Shown piece after piece: positions 43,401-55,066 of a DNA stretch of 64,000 nucleotides (position 1 is its first letter; each line of letters begins with the position of its first letter). The stretch is from Gnetum montanum (lineage: Eukaryota > Streptophyta > Gnetopsida > Gnetales > Gnetaceae). The DNA lies in the NCBI GenBank assembly GCA_015680685.1, contig MNCI01010753.1, positions 273,498 to 337,497 of the forward strand. Reading direction: 5' to 3'. A program made the position numbers and the translations under genes. The notes beneath the pieces were generated by a model. The model was given only the letters and a program-made list of their open reading frames with translations, was not told the origin of the DNA and did no database searches.

Positions 43401-44566
43401 TAAACAAAAATGAGGGGATCATGAAAAGTACCTATCCAAATATCCTCAATAAAGGTCCATAAGATAAAATTTCATAATATCATATCACAATCCCATAGAG
43501 ATACAAACATTTATCTAAGGAAGAAAACTTGATAAATATTAGTTAAAGAGTACACATCCTTTAGCATAGATTCCATGGGATTGATTAAGAAAAAAGAATT
43601 CTATTAAGAGTTGCCCCTTATCTGTTCATAGACCAAGTTGAGATTAGATAATTAATGAAGCACAACTAACACAATCTTTTTAATTGATATTCAAGAGCAT
43701 TTAAAACCAAGGGCTGAAATCCAAAGGCTAAGCACTGAAGATCAAGTAACCTATCTCTAAACCAATAAGCCAAATAAACCAATATCTTGTGATTTTATAA
43801 TCATGAAATATTCTAATCCTTTTGAAACATCAACAAAAAGATAAGGTAGGGAAATTCCATGGTAGGTGAGTAAAAACATGAATATTCAACTTTTAAGACA
43901 AAGAAACACATCTTATCATGCTAAATATCTCAAAAGATCAAACACAACCAATCATATTTTTACTAAAAAAATTTCATAAACTAATATATGATAATCATGT
44001 TAAGAGAAAAAGTAGCATAGATATATATCTCATTTCTTATCAAAATAGATCATGGACATCTTTTCTAGTTCTAATCTACCATTGTGAGTGCTTGAGATCT
44101 CTAAGGTGAGTACTTCTCAACTCATATTTGTAATAGGTGCCTTAGGTACTTAAAATGATAGATTCTCAACATACAAAAGGTCAGACATGAACCATTAAAT
44201 CCTTAACATAGTGCTCACAAGCAAGTTAATATAACATATAAAGTCAAGAGCTTTAGCCAATGAAGATCATCTCTAGATAAAGATTCTAAAGATTGATAAA
44301 TAAATTTCCTCTTTTATTTTCAAAACTTTACTAGATGAATATGCTCTTCCTTGCTTATTTTCTGATATAGGTGCTAGAGATTGAAAGCTTGCAATTATGA
44401 TATCATATCTTTGTGAGAATCACTCAAGACTCTCCCTATCCATCTTTTGAAACATCTATTATAATTCATCCATTGGAATCTATACCAAAAATATTGAAGA
44501 AATAGTAAACATCTTGAATACACTTAAGACATCTATCTTGCTAGCCCCAAGCCATTACCTACTTGC
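43401..44566. other. Unassigned AT-rich DNA
   Basis: No domain, repeat or RNA gene was recognised. A 63-codon frame at 43918-44109 is unremarkable. Confidence 0.4.
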
Positions 44567-45296
44567 CTAGTGCTCCTGCACTGTGATTCCACCAAAAACC
44601 ATCGTATGCATCATGTAGCATCAGGAATTATCCACGCTCTCCCTCTATGATGTCGCATGTTGTTCCTTGCCTACCTGCACTACACATACCTTCACTCTGC
44701 TGTGCACACCTGTGTCTACCTAACTGTTGTGCATCCTTTACCATAGATAATGGCCTTCAATGATCAAGAAATAATAATTAAAAAATTTTAATAATAAGGA
44801 AAAAATTAATTGTTGTAGGGGCTATATAGCCCTACATAGGATCATGTTGGCCTTGTAAGGGTAGCATCGTCCTTATTTGGATATTTTCATCATTGCCACC
44901 TGCCTCCATGTGTCTTTACGCCCTTTTTCCATCGTGTGTTGTTGCACCTTATCCATCATCACATCCACCAAGATCTACACCACACTTACACCATTTATGC
45001 TTGCATAGTCGTGACTTGCCTTGCTTAGGTTGCACCCTGCCAACCAAATTGTGCCATGACAAGGGAAATGAGGGTTTTTTGTTGCACCACACTACATGTT
45101 GCTTGTTCACTATCACCTGGGCCATGTTCAAACCTTGCCCTAAAACCCTTGTCCATGAAAGATGCCTCATTTTTCATCTTTTTTGCATTTTTCACTGCTT
45201 GCCACATAGGTTGATTTCATTGCCACCTATGCCATCATCGCTGCTACCATTGCTGTAGCCACCACCAAAAAATCCCTTGTATTTTTTAGTTTGCCA
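44567..45296 (+). other. GC-richer stretch with Cys/His/Pro-rich frame
   Basis: The C+T-rich plus strand (44893-45258) gives a 121-codon open frame rich in Cys, His, Pro and Leu. The composition, lack of a recognisable domain, and the minisatellite that follows suggest decayed tandem repeat rather than a gene. Confidence 0.35.
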
Positions 45297-45727
45297 CAGT
45301 GCATGTGGACACCGCCAGCATTGGAAATCATTGTCCCCTTTGGCACACCGTGAACATTGATGGCACTATAGGCCACTGCCCCTTCTAGTGTATTGCAAAC
45401 ATTATCAGCGTCTTACATCACTATCCTGTTCAGCGCATCGTGGATACTAGTGGAACCATGGTTGACTACCCCCTCTAACACATGTGGATACTATTGGTGT
45501 TATAGATCACTACCCCTCTAGGGCACTACAGACATCATCGGTGCCATAGATCATTGTCCCCTCTAACGCATCGAAGACATGATCAACATCATAGATCATT
45601 GCCCCCTCTAATGCTTCATAGACATCACCAAGTCCCCTCTAATGCTCCATAGGCATCATCAACACTATGGATAACTATCCCCTCTAATGCTCCATGTACA
45701 CTACCAATGTTGAAAATCGTTACCTCC
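45297..45727 (+). repeat. Degenerate minisatellite, period about 45 bp
   Basis: About ten units with a consensus near CATCGTAGACATCATCAACA then CATAGATCATTGCCCCCTCT AATG. One unit is shortened by about 14 bp (near 45610). The period is a multiple of three, so a 15-residue protein repeat is conceivable, but stops occur in every frame. Confidence 0.7.
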
Positions 45728-46566
45728 TTTCGTATTTTTGGCCACCAAAAAATTTACTGTTAGTTAACAAAGATTTTTCTAGCATTTGACAAATATTTTT
45801 AAAATCATCAAATAATGGAAATTTTAATTTGGCATTTTGGTAGGAAAGGTTTAAATATCATAAAGCAAAAAAATTTGAATTGAAATCCAAATTGAAATTT
45901 TGATAGCAAGTAAGATAAAAATTTCATAATTAAGCATGCTCACCTTGGAGTAGTACTAGGATGGATGACTTTTCAAAAAGTCTTTTCTTTCCACCAAAGG
46001 TTATAAACCTTAGAAGTCATAAATTTTGATTTTGGAAGCATTTTTTTAATAAAAAAAGAGTCGTTTTCTACAAATTTCACCTTTCTAAATTTAATTGTGA
46101 GGTCAGATTTGTCATCCAGGTACTCGATAATTTGATGATATCATGAACTGTGCCTTAAAAGTTAATAACATAAGGATAATTAATCATGCTTTTTTGGGAC
46201 TAACAAATTTAACATTTTTGGGACCTTAAGATTTAGTGCTTAACCTTTGCAAATAGCCTTCAGTTTACTATAGCATGTCATTAGTTACATTGGTGTAGTT
46301 AGTGTCTTAAAGGGGGGTAGAAAGGTCATTAAGAATTAGATGATGTCATTAAATATTACTAAAATTAGATAATGAAATTATATATTACTAAAATTATATA
46401 ATGTACTTAAATATCACCAAAATTAGTTGGAGAATTAGTTGATGAAACATAACAGTCTTCAATGATCAAGAAGATGTATATTAGTTTGTCTTACAATCAA
46501 AACATATGGTAGAACAACATGAAGACTTAAAATATTATTTCAACAGGGTGTATGATACCCATGAAG
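45728..46566. other. Unassigned AT-rich DNA
   Basis: It holds a short tandem duplication near 46340-46420 (ATTACTAAAATTAGATAATG-like, three times). No gene is seen. Confidence 0.4.
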
Positions 46567-46593
46567 AGAAATGATCCAAAACAGAATCTAAGA

Positions 46594-47815
46594 ATGAGAA
46601 TGAAAGTTGCAACATTCAATGTGCTTGCAAGATCCCTAGTCAATGAGAAAAAACATTCACTATGCCACCATCGACCTTGGATTGACACGAATATCGATAC
46701 CCATGCATCTTAACAGAGTTACAAGATTTGGATGTTGATTTTTTATGCCTACAGGAAGTCTTACAATGGGAATTTTTATACCAATTCCAATTAGACTTAG
46801 AAAAGATGGGATACAGAGGTATCTATAAGCAAAAAGGTTCATATGGAAATTCTTCTTTTGAGCCATACAGACTAGCATATTGCAAAAATCATAACATGGA
46901 TGGTTGTGAATATTTTATAATAAGATAAGTTTGAATTGGTACAAAGATTTGAATGGAGTTTAGAAAAATATGATTTTTGAAATTCCAAAACTTCAAACCT
47001 TGGGAAAGAAAGAACAATCAAGATTTCAGAAAAATCACATAGCCTTGACATTGATTTCAAAAATACAGTTATCAAAAAGATGTGTATCTACCTTGGAAAA
47101 GAAAGAACAATCAAGATTTTAGAAAAATAACATAGCATTGGAATTTATTCTAAAAATATAGTTATTAGGAATATGTATATGTGTAGTCAACACACATTTA
47201 TTTGTCAAATCAACATGTTCAGATGTTAGACTATGTTAAGAAGCATACTTGATTAAGCAAATAGAAGAAAGTCTAAAGAATGAGATGTTCCTAAGCTATA
47301 CTGATCTAGTGTCAATTATCCTTTGTGGAGACTTCAATGTGAAAGTTGGAAGTGGTGCTTATCAATTCTTAAAATATGGATGTGTAAAGGAATGCTTGGA
47401 AGATGAAACTTGATTTAAAGAAGATGTTTCCATTAATTCAACATGTAATTCCATTGGCTAGTGCATATTTTGCTTACTTCAAATCTTTAATAGATAAATT
47501 AGATTCCAAAATTTAGGAACAGATGATATTGATGAATAGTACTCATTAAGAACCATAGTTTACCAGTTACTCTACTATGATTAATGAGGATGGGTCAACA
47601 ACATTCATTATTGAGACCTTAGATTATGTTTGGTATGATGTCTGATTCTTCCAAGTTACCAAATTACTAGAGTTGATTTTTAAAAAAAGAACTTGAGAAA
47701 AATCAAGATCAAGCCCTTCCATCCCAAACAAGACCATTTGATCATATACCACTTATGGTAGAATTACAATTACTTCCATTAGTTCATAAGATTGATCAAG
47801 ATTAGGAAGTATCTC
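46594..47815 (+). pseudogene. Pseudogene of a CCR4/nocturnin-like EEP-family nuclease
   Basis: Exonuclease-endonuclease-phosphatase proteins of the CCR4 type remove poly(A) tails or cleave phosphodiesters. Family blocks occur in order: MRMKVATFNVLARSL (46594), DVDFLCLQEVLQWEFLYQFQ (46732) with the catalytic Glu in LQEV, LEKMGYRGIYKQKGSYGNSS, then VVNTHLFV and SDVRL (about 47185), IILCGDFNVKVGSGAYQFL (47319) with the catalytic DFN motif, LDYVWYDV (47621) and RPFDHIPLMVELQ (47737), matching the C-terminal SDH motif with Ser to Phe. The order is uninterrupted in 1.2 kb, with no clear introns. Frameshifts (one near 46710), stops and a 92-bp tandem duplication (46999-47180) inactivate it. A processed pseudogene is likely but not proven. 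Confidence 0.82.
46999..47180 (+). repeat. Tandem duplication of about 92 bp in the EEP pseudogene
   Basis: Two adjacent copies both contain GAAAGAACAATCAAGATTT and AGAAAAAT.ACATAGC. They have diverged at a number of positions, so the duplication is old. Confidence 0.75.
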
Positions 47816-49060
47816 ACTCTTACTTTTATTGATAAATCTTATTATTTTCTTAATTTTTTAAATTTATATTTTAATTATATAAGTAAAATATCTAAGGTAA
47901 TTAAAGTTGGGAATAAAGGATCTGCCCTAGCTTCACTTGGGTAACTAGATACAAGTTTCACTTTGTGTGATCCTAGTTAGGATTGGTGATTGCTGGTTGG
48001 TAGATCTTTAATTCACCTCTTATCATTATCTTAGAGAATGAGATAAGTATTACTAAGATAATATTTAATACTCATATCAATTCTTCTCACATATATATAT
48101 TATTTTTTTGCAAAATAAGTAAAAAATAACTTCAATTTCAAAAGAGAAATCAAATTATTGGAGCATAGGAGCATAATAGAAGCATTGAAGCTAGAAAAAG
48201 ATAGTGAACGTGGACTCGTTCATGGATGAACAAAACCTAAGGGTGGTAGATTGTAACATTCCCATTCCCAAATGATGTTTTTGCATAACAAAAATGGTTC
48301 CTATTCATAACAAGTGTGATCATTATTGTAAGAAGACCCAAAATGATGTGTTATAATTGAGACCCAAAAAGGAGCATTATAATAATAGACGTGTCTCTTG
48401 AGGTAACATTTGGGGGTTTGACCTAAGGCATTTATACCTAGTTTTAGAGATCATGTTAGCATGGAATGGTGAAATTGGTATAGGTAAGTCAAAAGAGCCG
48501 GGTGAAGTAGAATAGGAAGAGGACTGATCATCCCTTTTGGCCGATTGTAGGCCTAATCGTGGTGGTAGTGTTGGATTACCTCTAAGGGATAGATGCCAAA
48601 GGAAGAAAAAATAAAGAAATAATCTCATAGCATGATCTAGATATACTATTCCATATCAATAAAGAATTCTTTTCTTGCTCCTTCTACACTTTCTCTGTTA
48701 TTTCTTTTATGCATAACATCAAATGTCACATATATTTGATGTTTGGTATATTGTCTTCTTATGCATCTATTTAATATAATGTATATTTGACATTTACCAT
48801 GACATTTGGGGATGATATGTCATAGTTTTAGGTTGCATGAACTCATAGCTACCTACCCAAGTTTTAAAAATTGAGGAAACCATATGCAATGAGAATCAAT
48901 TCATGTCCTAACATAGCCCTCGACTAGCTATTTATCATCCTGATAATTGAAAGTAGAAGAATGCGCATGAATTAATGAAAATGTAATAAATAAGAGAGCA
49001 CATAATGGAATAAATTCCCTCTATCATAACATCTCAAAACATACAAAGGAGAGAAGGGAA
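47816..49060. other. Unassigned DNA, possible LTR start at 48252
   Basis: GGGTGGTAGATTGTAACATT at 48241-48260 looks like a purine tract followed by TGTAACATTCCC, a common start of plant gypsy LTRs. I found no matching second LTR, PBS or duplication. A hairpin ACATCAAAT...ATTTGATGT lies near 48717-48745. Confidence 0.3.
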
Positions 49061-50610
49061 AAAATAAGTGGGAAACAAAAATGCATAAGCCAAAGAGGTT
49101 AAGCCTTCCCCTGAAGAAGGTGTAAGAGCATCTACTAAAGGAGAAGGTTAAGGTGCATCATCACTTGTCTCCTCACTCATGAAATATTCTTTTATCAACT
49201 CATCATCCACCTAGTTCATAGGGCCAAATGGTCCTGCTTGATTTGAATTAGTAATTAGAGATCCCATGGATGCAAACTCTAGGTCCACCAATTCACCAAC
49301 CTCATGGTGACTATGTAATAGATCTCCCTCATCTTGGAAAATAGATGATAGCCCAATATTTGTAGATTAGAGGCCAATTAGTGCTACCTCCTCTTAATTT
49401 GATTATAGTAGGCTTGAAGGCATGCCTCCATCTCATTATAACAAGTAATGAGACTTACATACAAGGTGTCCAACCTAGCCATGAGCTAAGCTTTGACTCT
49501 CACCAAAGCATGGTCAACACCCATCATACCTTACTATTGCTACTATGGCTATTGTAAATCAACATAGTGGGACTCCCAAGTGGCTCTGCCCTCATCTCTA
49601 AGGACACATGAATTGAGAATCCACCAAACCTCCTCATATCATGTCCTACGTAGCTATTAAGTGTAAAAAGTACATACCATATATGGGAACTAGTCCTTGC
49701 CCCATGCAATGACCTCCTTGATGGGTACGATAGGTGACCAAAGTCGAAATTGCTAAAAAAATGTTGAGATCATTAATGGAAAAGGAACCTCATTGGCATC
49801 TCAGATTGATAATTCCATTCTAAACAAAATGATAAATGGATAATTGAGAATGCAAGGATCCTCCAAGTCACTCATTATCAACATGCCAAAGGACATGACA
49901 TGCATGAAGTGAGAGTTGCCTAGAATGTTCATCATCACTACCCTTGTAAGAATCCTCCTTTTAGGAGAAAGGTTCGTGTAGGACCATCCTATCTCATCCA
50001 TTGATACATTAGGAAAGAGATTAGCCAACTGAGTCTTCCTCTCTAATGATGTAGCTACAAAGTGTTATCTCTTTGACCCCCATCTACATCTCAAAGACCT
50101 CAATAATGAGGGTCTTATTGATGTCATAGGACTTGGTGCCAACCTAAAAATTCCTCTTGCTCATAGAATGCCTTGCCCCCTTTAAGACAAACTCTAGATA
50201 TTGCATTGTAAAAGAAGTTGTAATTGGTAAATTCATTAGTTCCATAAGGAGCCTAAAGTTCCTATGTTCCCTCAATGGAACTATAGGAAGCTTTGCCTCC
50301 TAATGCTCTTACTTCAAACACTCCATGTAATCCATATGAGTTTGTTCTAGCTCCTCCTCCTAAGCATGCCTGGGTGCTATTGGATCTATAGCTACTGAAG
50401 ATTATCTTTGAGTACGTCCCCTCTTGCACTAGAACACACAAGAAATTCCTCACTATAGGGGACATTAGTACATGTATAATGATAATATAATGCATAAAAG
50501 AGAACATGAAATGGAATACAATAAAAAGCATAATATCAAAATTGCAAATAACATAATGTAAATGAATTATAGAAAGTATAAAATAACTATAAAAAAAATA
50601 CATGAGTAAT
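49061..50610 (-). pseudogene. ORF2-like plant-transposon protein pseudogene
   Basis: On the minus strand, fragments read LLMELMNLPITTSFTMQYLE, then MANLFPNVSMDEIGWSYTNL and SPKRRILTRVVMMNILGNSH. MSFGMLIMSDLEDPCILNYP and FIILFRMELSI are followed by a charged tail near 49400-49520 (RLDTLYVSLITCYNEMEACL). The TRVV..N......MSFGMLI......NYPFIIL pattern resembles the 'putative plant transposon protein' domain associated with Athila-type elements. Many stops. It is not attached to any LTR I can define. Confidence 0.45.
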
Positions 50611-50988
50611 ATTCAAATCTCAATAAAGTTGGTGCCCCCAACAAGTTCTACATTGTTCTCAATGTACATGCCTAGTTTAAAGATGAGCAATAACTATTCA
50701 TGGTAGAAGAAAATTTTGAATTAGGTAATAAGAAATCAATTTAACAACAAACAATGGATTTACTACTGTAGCATAAATGTAGTACACAAAAAATAGAACA
50801 TGGAATATGATACTATTTTGTAAAATTCTTTTGTTTTTTGTTTTTTAATTGGGTTGTGACCATGTGTGAGTTGAAATCCATTGTAGCATTTCAATGAAAA
50901 ATTTTAATAATTTTGAAGTTTCAACCACATGTAGGTTGCATCTCATCACACTATTCTAAAATTTGAGAAATTAACGTTACAGTGTGGT
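50611..50988. other. Left flank of TE8, no gene seen
   Basis: AT-rich sequence ending in GTGGT (50984-50988), the target duplication of TE8. After 60941 it resumes on the other side of the insertion. Confidence 0.5.
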
Positions 50989-51810
50989 TGATGAGTGGCG
51001 AGGTACCCCTACGCTCAACCATACGAATACAAGCGTTTCACACATGATCCGGTCAAATTTCAAGGACTAAGTCCCTATGCACCTTTGTGGAATGATAATG
51101 GGTTGGTTAATTGTTGTCTTCCCAAACTTACTTGTATGTCACGATTGTATGGTTAAGTAAGTTTGAGGCATATGATTTTTATAGCTTTTATGTGTTTTAT
51201 ATCCTGCACTAGTAAGGAGGGGGAGAGAGATAACTAAGTAACTAATTTGATTTAACTATTCATTAGCTAAGTTCTAATTACTCCTAACACCAGTATCCAT
51301 TCCCACTCACTGTACACATCCTGAACCAATGCAACACTACTGGAATTACCAAACGCTAATCATTACTGGGTTACCAAGTGCTACACGCATGCTCGAAGCA
51401 GTCGTATTGAGTGTATTTAACTAAGAGAGTTGTAAGGTAAGAGAGATTATTAATTAACTAGGAAAGAATTAATTACTAATTAACACTAATTAATCTATTC
51501 TGTATGCTACAAGGTTTATAATAAAGTTTGTCTTTATTGTCGTACACAAAGTGTGCTCAAGTACACAGTGCTCAAATAAAGATCTGTTCACTCTATGACT
51601 TTTACTACGGGCACACAGAAATAATTCTAACTTTGGAAGGAAAAAATGGCAAGAGTTTGCCTAAGGGACTAACTTCTAATTATTGGAAACCAAGGACGTC
51701 ACCTCTTATTTATAGGCAAGGAGATGGGCCGTGATATTGGGTATCCGACATCACATGGTTGATCCGATATCGTAGATGCAATATCACATACGTGATATTG
51801 TAGTTTATCA
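50989..51810 (-). repeat. 3' LTR of TE8
   Basis: As written it runs from TGATGAG to TTTATCA. TATAAATA on the minus strand is at 51707-51714. The U3 (51720-51810) holds CCGATATCGT, CAATATCAC and GTGATATTGT cores. Confidence 0.92.
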
Positions 51811-51826
51811 TATCCCCATGATTGAA
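51811..51826 (-). other. PPT-C of TE8
   Basis: The minus strand reads TCAATCATGGGGATA, abutting the LTR. Confidence 0.8.
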
Positions 51827-53780
51827 TGAAAATTCATCCTTGAGTTCCTTACAAAATATTAGGAAGGTATGCAATTATTGACTGAATGACCATTGACTAT
51901 GGAATGGGGTGACAGACTTAACATGCTTGGTGAACGGATCAACAATAAAATACATGACAACATTAGTGTTTATGATCACAAAAGTGAACATTGTACATAA
52001 TGACATCCAACCTTATTTAGCCACTAGGAGAGAAGGAGAGAGAGAAAAGAATAAGACGTGTTGCTACCAATGCCAAGATTGTGCCTTCTGTTGTTTATCC
52101 ATAGCCATGCCACCAATCTTGCTCCTTTCGTAAACATTCTAGTTTTGGTCCATCCCGAGTGTTTCCTCCAAGCTCATTCCATTGTTGTATGATTACCATT
52201 TGCACATACAACACAGTTACAATTGAGAAAGGGTAGATAAATCACAATTCAGTTGATACCTTGCCTCGATGTAAAGTGCATTGGCTGAGTTGTGGTTATG
52301 GCGGATACTGATTCTGGAGTTTTAACATTGGTGACTACCTAAGGTGTAGGGGTTAGGAAAAATTGAAAAAATTGTGCCAGGGCCCCCATGACTAAGAGCG
52401 AACCTCCAGTAGCAATAGGATGGAAAAGAGATAAGGTAAGAAAGATGGAGAAAAAGTAACAACGACAACGTGAAGAAAATGGATGTCATGGATGGGGATG
52501 AAACAAAAAATTATTGATTGTAGGAAATGTTTAAGGGAAAGAAGTTAACAAGTGCACCAGAAAGGAATGCCAGTGGGTCCTCCCCAAATCAGGCTCATGC
52601 CTTTGATGCCATAACATACTTACAAACTAAAGAGTCCATAGGCTCTAGGAATGTCATTTGGAAGCAAGAGTTAAAAAATTACCCATAAGAAATTACCAAG
52701 GAAGAACAATGCATCAACCAAGATACAGACTAATGATAAAATTGACAATGAGGTGAGAAATGAAAAAGAAAGGTGGAGAGGAGAGAATGGAATGGAAACC
52801 CAAGAACAAGGTTGTGTAAAGTCCCTTGTGCGTTTCATGGTTAATGTGACTAAGTAGAACTCATTCCAAATCTAGGCTCAACAATCCATATTCAGTGACC
52901 TTGCATCAACACATTTGACCAACCCATCCTCTTGAAGTAACAAGAATGCCAACAAGAATGCCTCTACAAAAAGTCACCACCATTCCGAGGAGAGCGAGAT
53001 GGAGAACCAAGAAGCAAGAAAGGGCCTTAGTTAGAGGGAACCTTCATGCATGGGTAGCATGTCTTTTTAGTTCCATAACCAATGCATGTAGCCTAAGTTC
53101 ATTATTGTGTCTAAGGGGTGTTCTTTGAATTCTCACTTTTTTTTATTTTTTGCATGAGAGCCACACCATGCAAAGACTTATTTTTATGTACTTAGCTTCC
53201 AGTGATTTGATGAATGGTCAAAATGGTGGAAAACCCAAGGAAAAAGCATCCAAGCATGCAATAGAATAGTTAGCACAAATGCATCAAATCCCTTTGAAGT
53301 TACACCCTTTTCATCCCTTGAGTCCGTCCTTAGTTTGAGAAATACTTAGCCACCACTTCATTAATAGTTTTATTAGAGAGAGAGACTGTATAGTTCCAAG
53401 CCAAGGGAGACCATAGGATTTTATGGATGTATAAATGACATGGACTCATTTCCTGTTCAATCAAAAGAACTATACCATAATATCAACATCATACTTCAAA
53501 GGTAAAATCTAAACATCAGCAATCCATATGACATTATTCATGCTACCATCATGAACACTTATTGGGTGATGAACAAAATAAAGTAAACGCACAAAGAATT
53601 GGTAAAAATATGAATGATGGTGTAAAAAAATAAGAAAGATTCAAGAAATGTGCAAAAAAAAAACATGTAAAACAAAAACTAAAACAAAAATATGTAAAAC
53701 AAAAATGTGTAAAACAAAAAATGTTTAAAACAAAAAAAATAGAAAGAGCTGAGGGCCTTCAATGATTAGCAGAGGTGGCC
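51827..53780 (-). other. 3' non-coding region of TE8 with PPT-B and T-rich repeat
   Basis: PPT-B is at 52381-52396 (CTTAGTCATGGGGGCC on the minus strand). The CTTTGGGGAGGACCCACTGG-like block is near 52570. A short tandem repeat of GTAAAACAAAAATGT type lies at 53650-53745. The region is colinear with TE6 and TE1, has no ORF2, and shows no shared reading frame. Confidence 0.7.
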
Positions 53781-53798
53781 ATCTCCCCCATGATTGAG
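53781..53798 (-). other. PPT-A of TE8
   Basis: The minus strand reads CTCAATCATGGGGGAGAT about 40 bp after the integrase stop. Confidence 0.6.
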
Positions 53799-53837
53799 TT
53801 TGAAGGAGGAGATCTAAAATAATGAGCAAGGTTGCCC

Positions 53838-55066
53838 ACCTACATAGGTAGCATATGCTCTGGCCATCTTAATCTCATGGAAAGTTTTGTTTGTTGCACG
53901 TTGACTAACAATCTCTTATCTAGGCTTTCAGGTTTATATATGATCATGTCCCCTGAAGGAAAATTTGCATAGATAATGTAAGGTCCTTCCCATAGTGTTT
54001 GAAATTTGGTACGTTGTGACACATGTGTGGGGTTCTAGTAGAGAACCTTATCTCTTGGTTGATACTTAACTTTTCTAATTTTGAGGTCATGACATTGTTT
54101 ATTAAATGCCTTGTGCAACTCATTAGATGATAGGGTAGCTAATCGGTTCTTATCTAGCAAGTTAAGAGTCATCACCCTTTGTTTTTGTGCTAGATCAAGA
54201 TCAAGGTTGAGGTCACATGTCGTGGCTAGTGTACGGAGCTTAGTTTGGATAGGGAGCATTGGAAGTTTTCCATACACTAACTTGTAGGGAGAGTAGCCTA
54301 TAGGGAGTTTCCATGTGGAGTGGTATTCCCAAAGAGCATCATTCAATTTAGTGCTCCAATCTCACCTATACTTGTTAATGGTTCTGGTCAGTATCTTAGT
54401 AATCTCCCTATTGGTGACCTTGACTAGACCATTTGCTTGGGGGTTGTATGGTGTAGTCAATTTGTGCTCAACCCCTAAGCGTTGCATTAACTTTTGAAAA
54501 GTTGCACATGTAAAGTGTGTTCTATTGTTTGAGATAAGTGCACGTGGCACACCAAACCTACTGATGACTTGTTGTGGAACAAATCATGCAGCTGTAGATG
54601 ATGTGCAATCTTTAATGGTAGCTGCTTCAGCTCATTTTGTTAAGCAGTCTACGACAACTACGATGTAAGATTTTTCATTGGACATTGGTGTAATGGGCCC
54701 CATGAAATTGATTCCCCAAATTTCAAAGGGTTCTAGTAGTTGAATCCATTGTTGCGGACCCTCCATTCTAGTAGTCATTCCCCCATCATGTTGACAATGC
54801 TCACAAGATTGGATGAATTGATGGGTGTCCCAGAACAAGGTAGGCTAATAATACCCTGCAAGAAGGATCTTGATGGCCGTTCATCTCCCAGCATATTGAT
54901 CCCCACAAGGGCCCTCATGAGCATCTTTAAGAACTCTCAGTTGATCTCTATTTGGAATACACAATCGAACCAAGCCATCGAGACATACTTTGTAAAGTTG
55001 TCCATTGATCTCCATAAAATACTTGGCTTTGTGAAGAAACTGTTGTTTCTTCTTAAGGTCTAGCTC
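53838..55066 (-). pseudogene. Integrase of TE8 (catalytic residues lost)
   Basis: The zinc-binding part has CEHCQHDGG (about 54800). The core motifs are WGINFMGPITPMSNEKSY (first Asp to Asn), RALISNNRTHFTC (second Asp to Asn) and NPQANGLVKVTNREITKIL (Glu to Lys), all explained by G-to-A changes. The C-terminal domain is well kept: GDKVLY or RDKVLY near 54040 and FQTLWEGPYIIYANFPSGDM at 53960-54010. Apart from a few stops and one frameshift between 54550 and 54632, the frame is continuous. It aligns with the TE3 integrase at 9560-10800. Confidence 0.88.

Noticed and set aside
44893-45258. 121-codon Cys/His/Pro-rich frame as a possible host gene
   Set aside because: No domain, no codon pattern of a gene, and it leads into a minisatellite.
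48241-48745. A complete second-family LTR starting TGTAACATT
   Set aside because: No matching end, primer site, partner LTR or duplication was found. It is kept only as a low-confidence remark.
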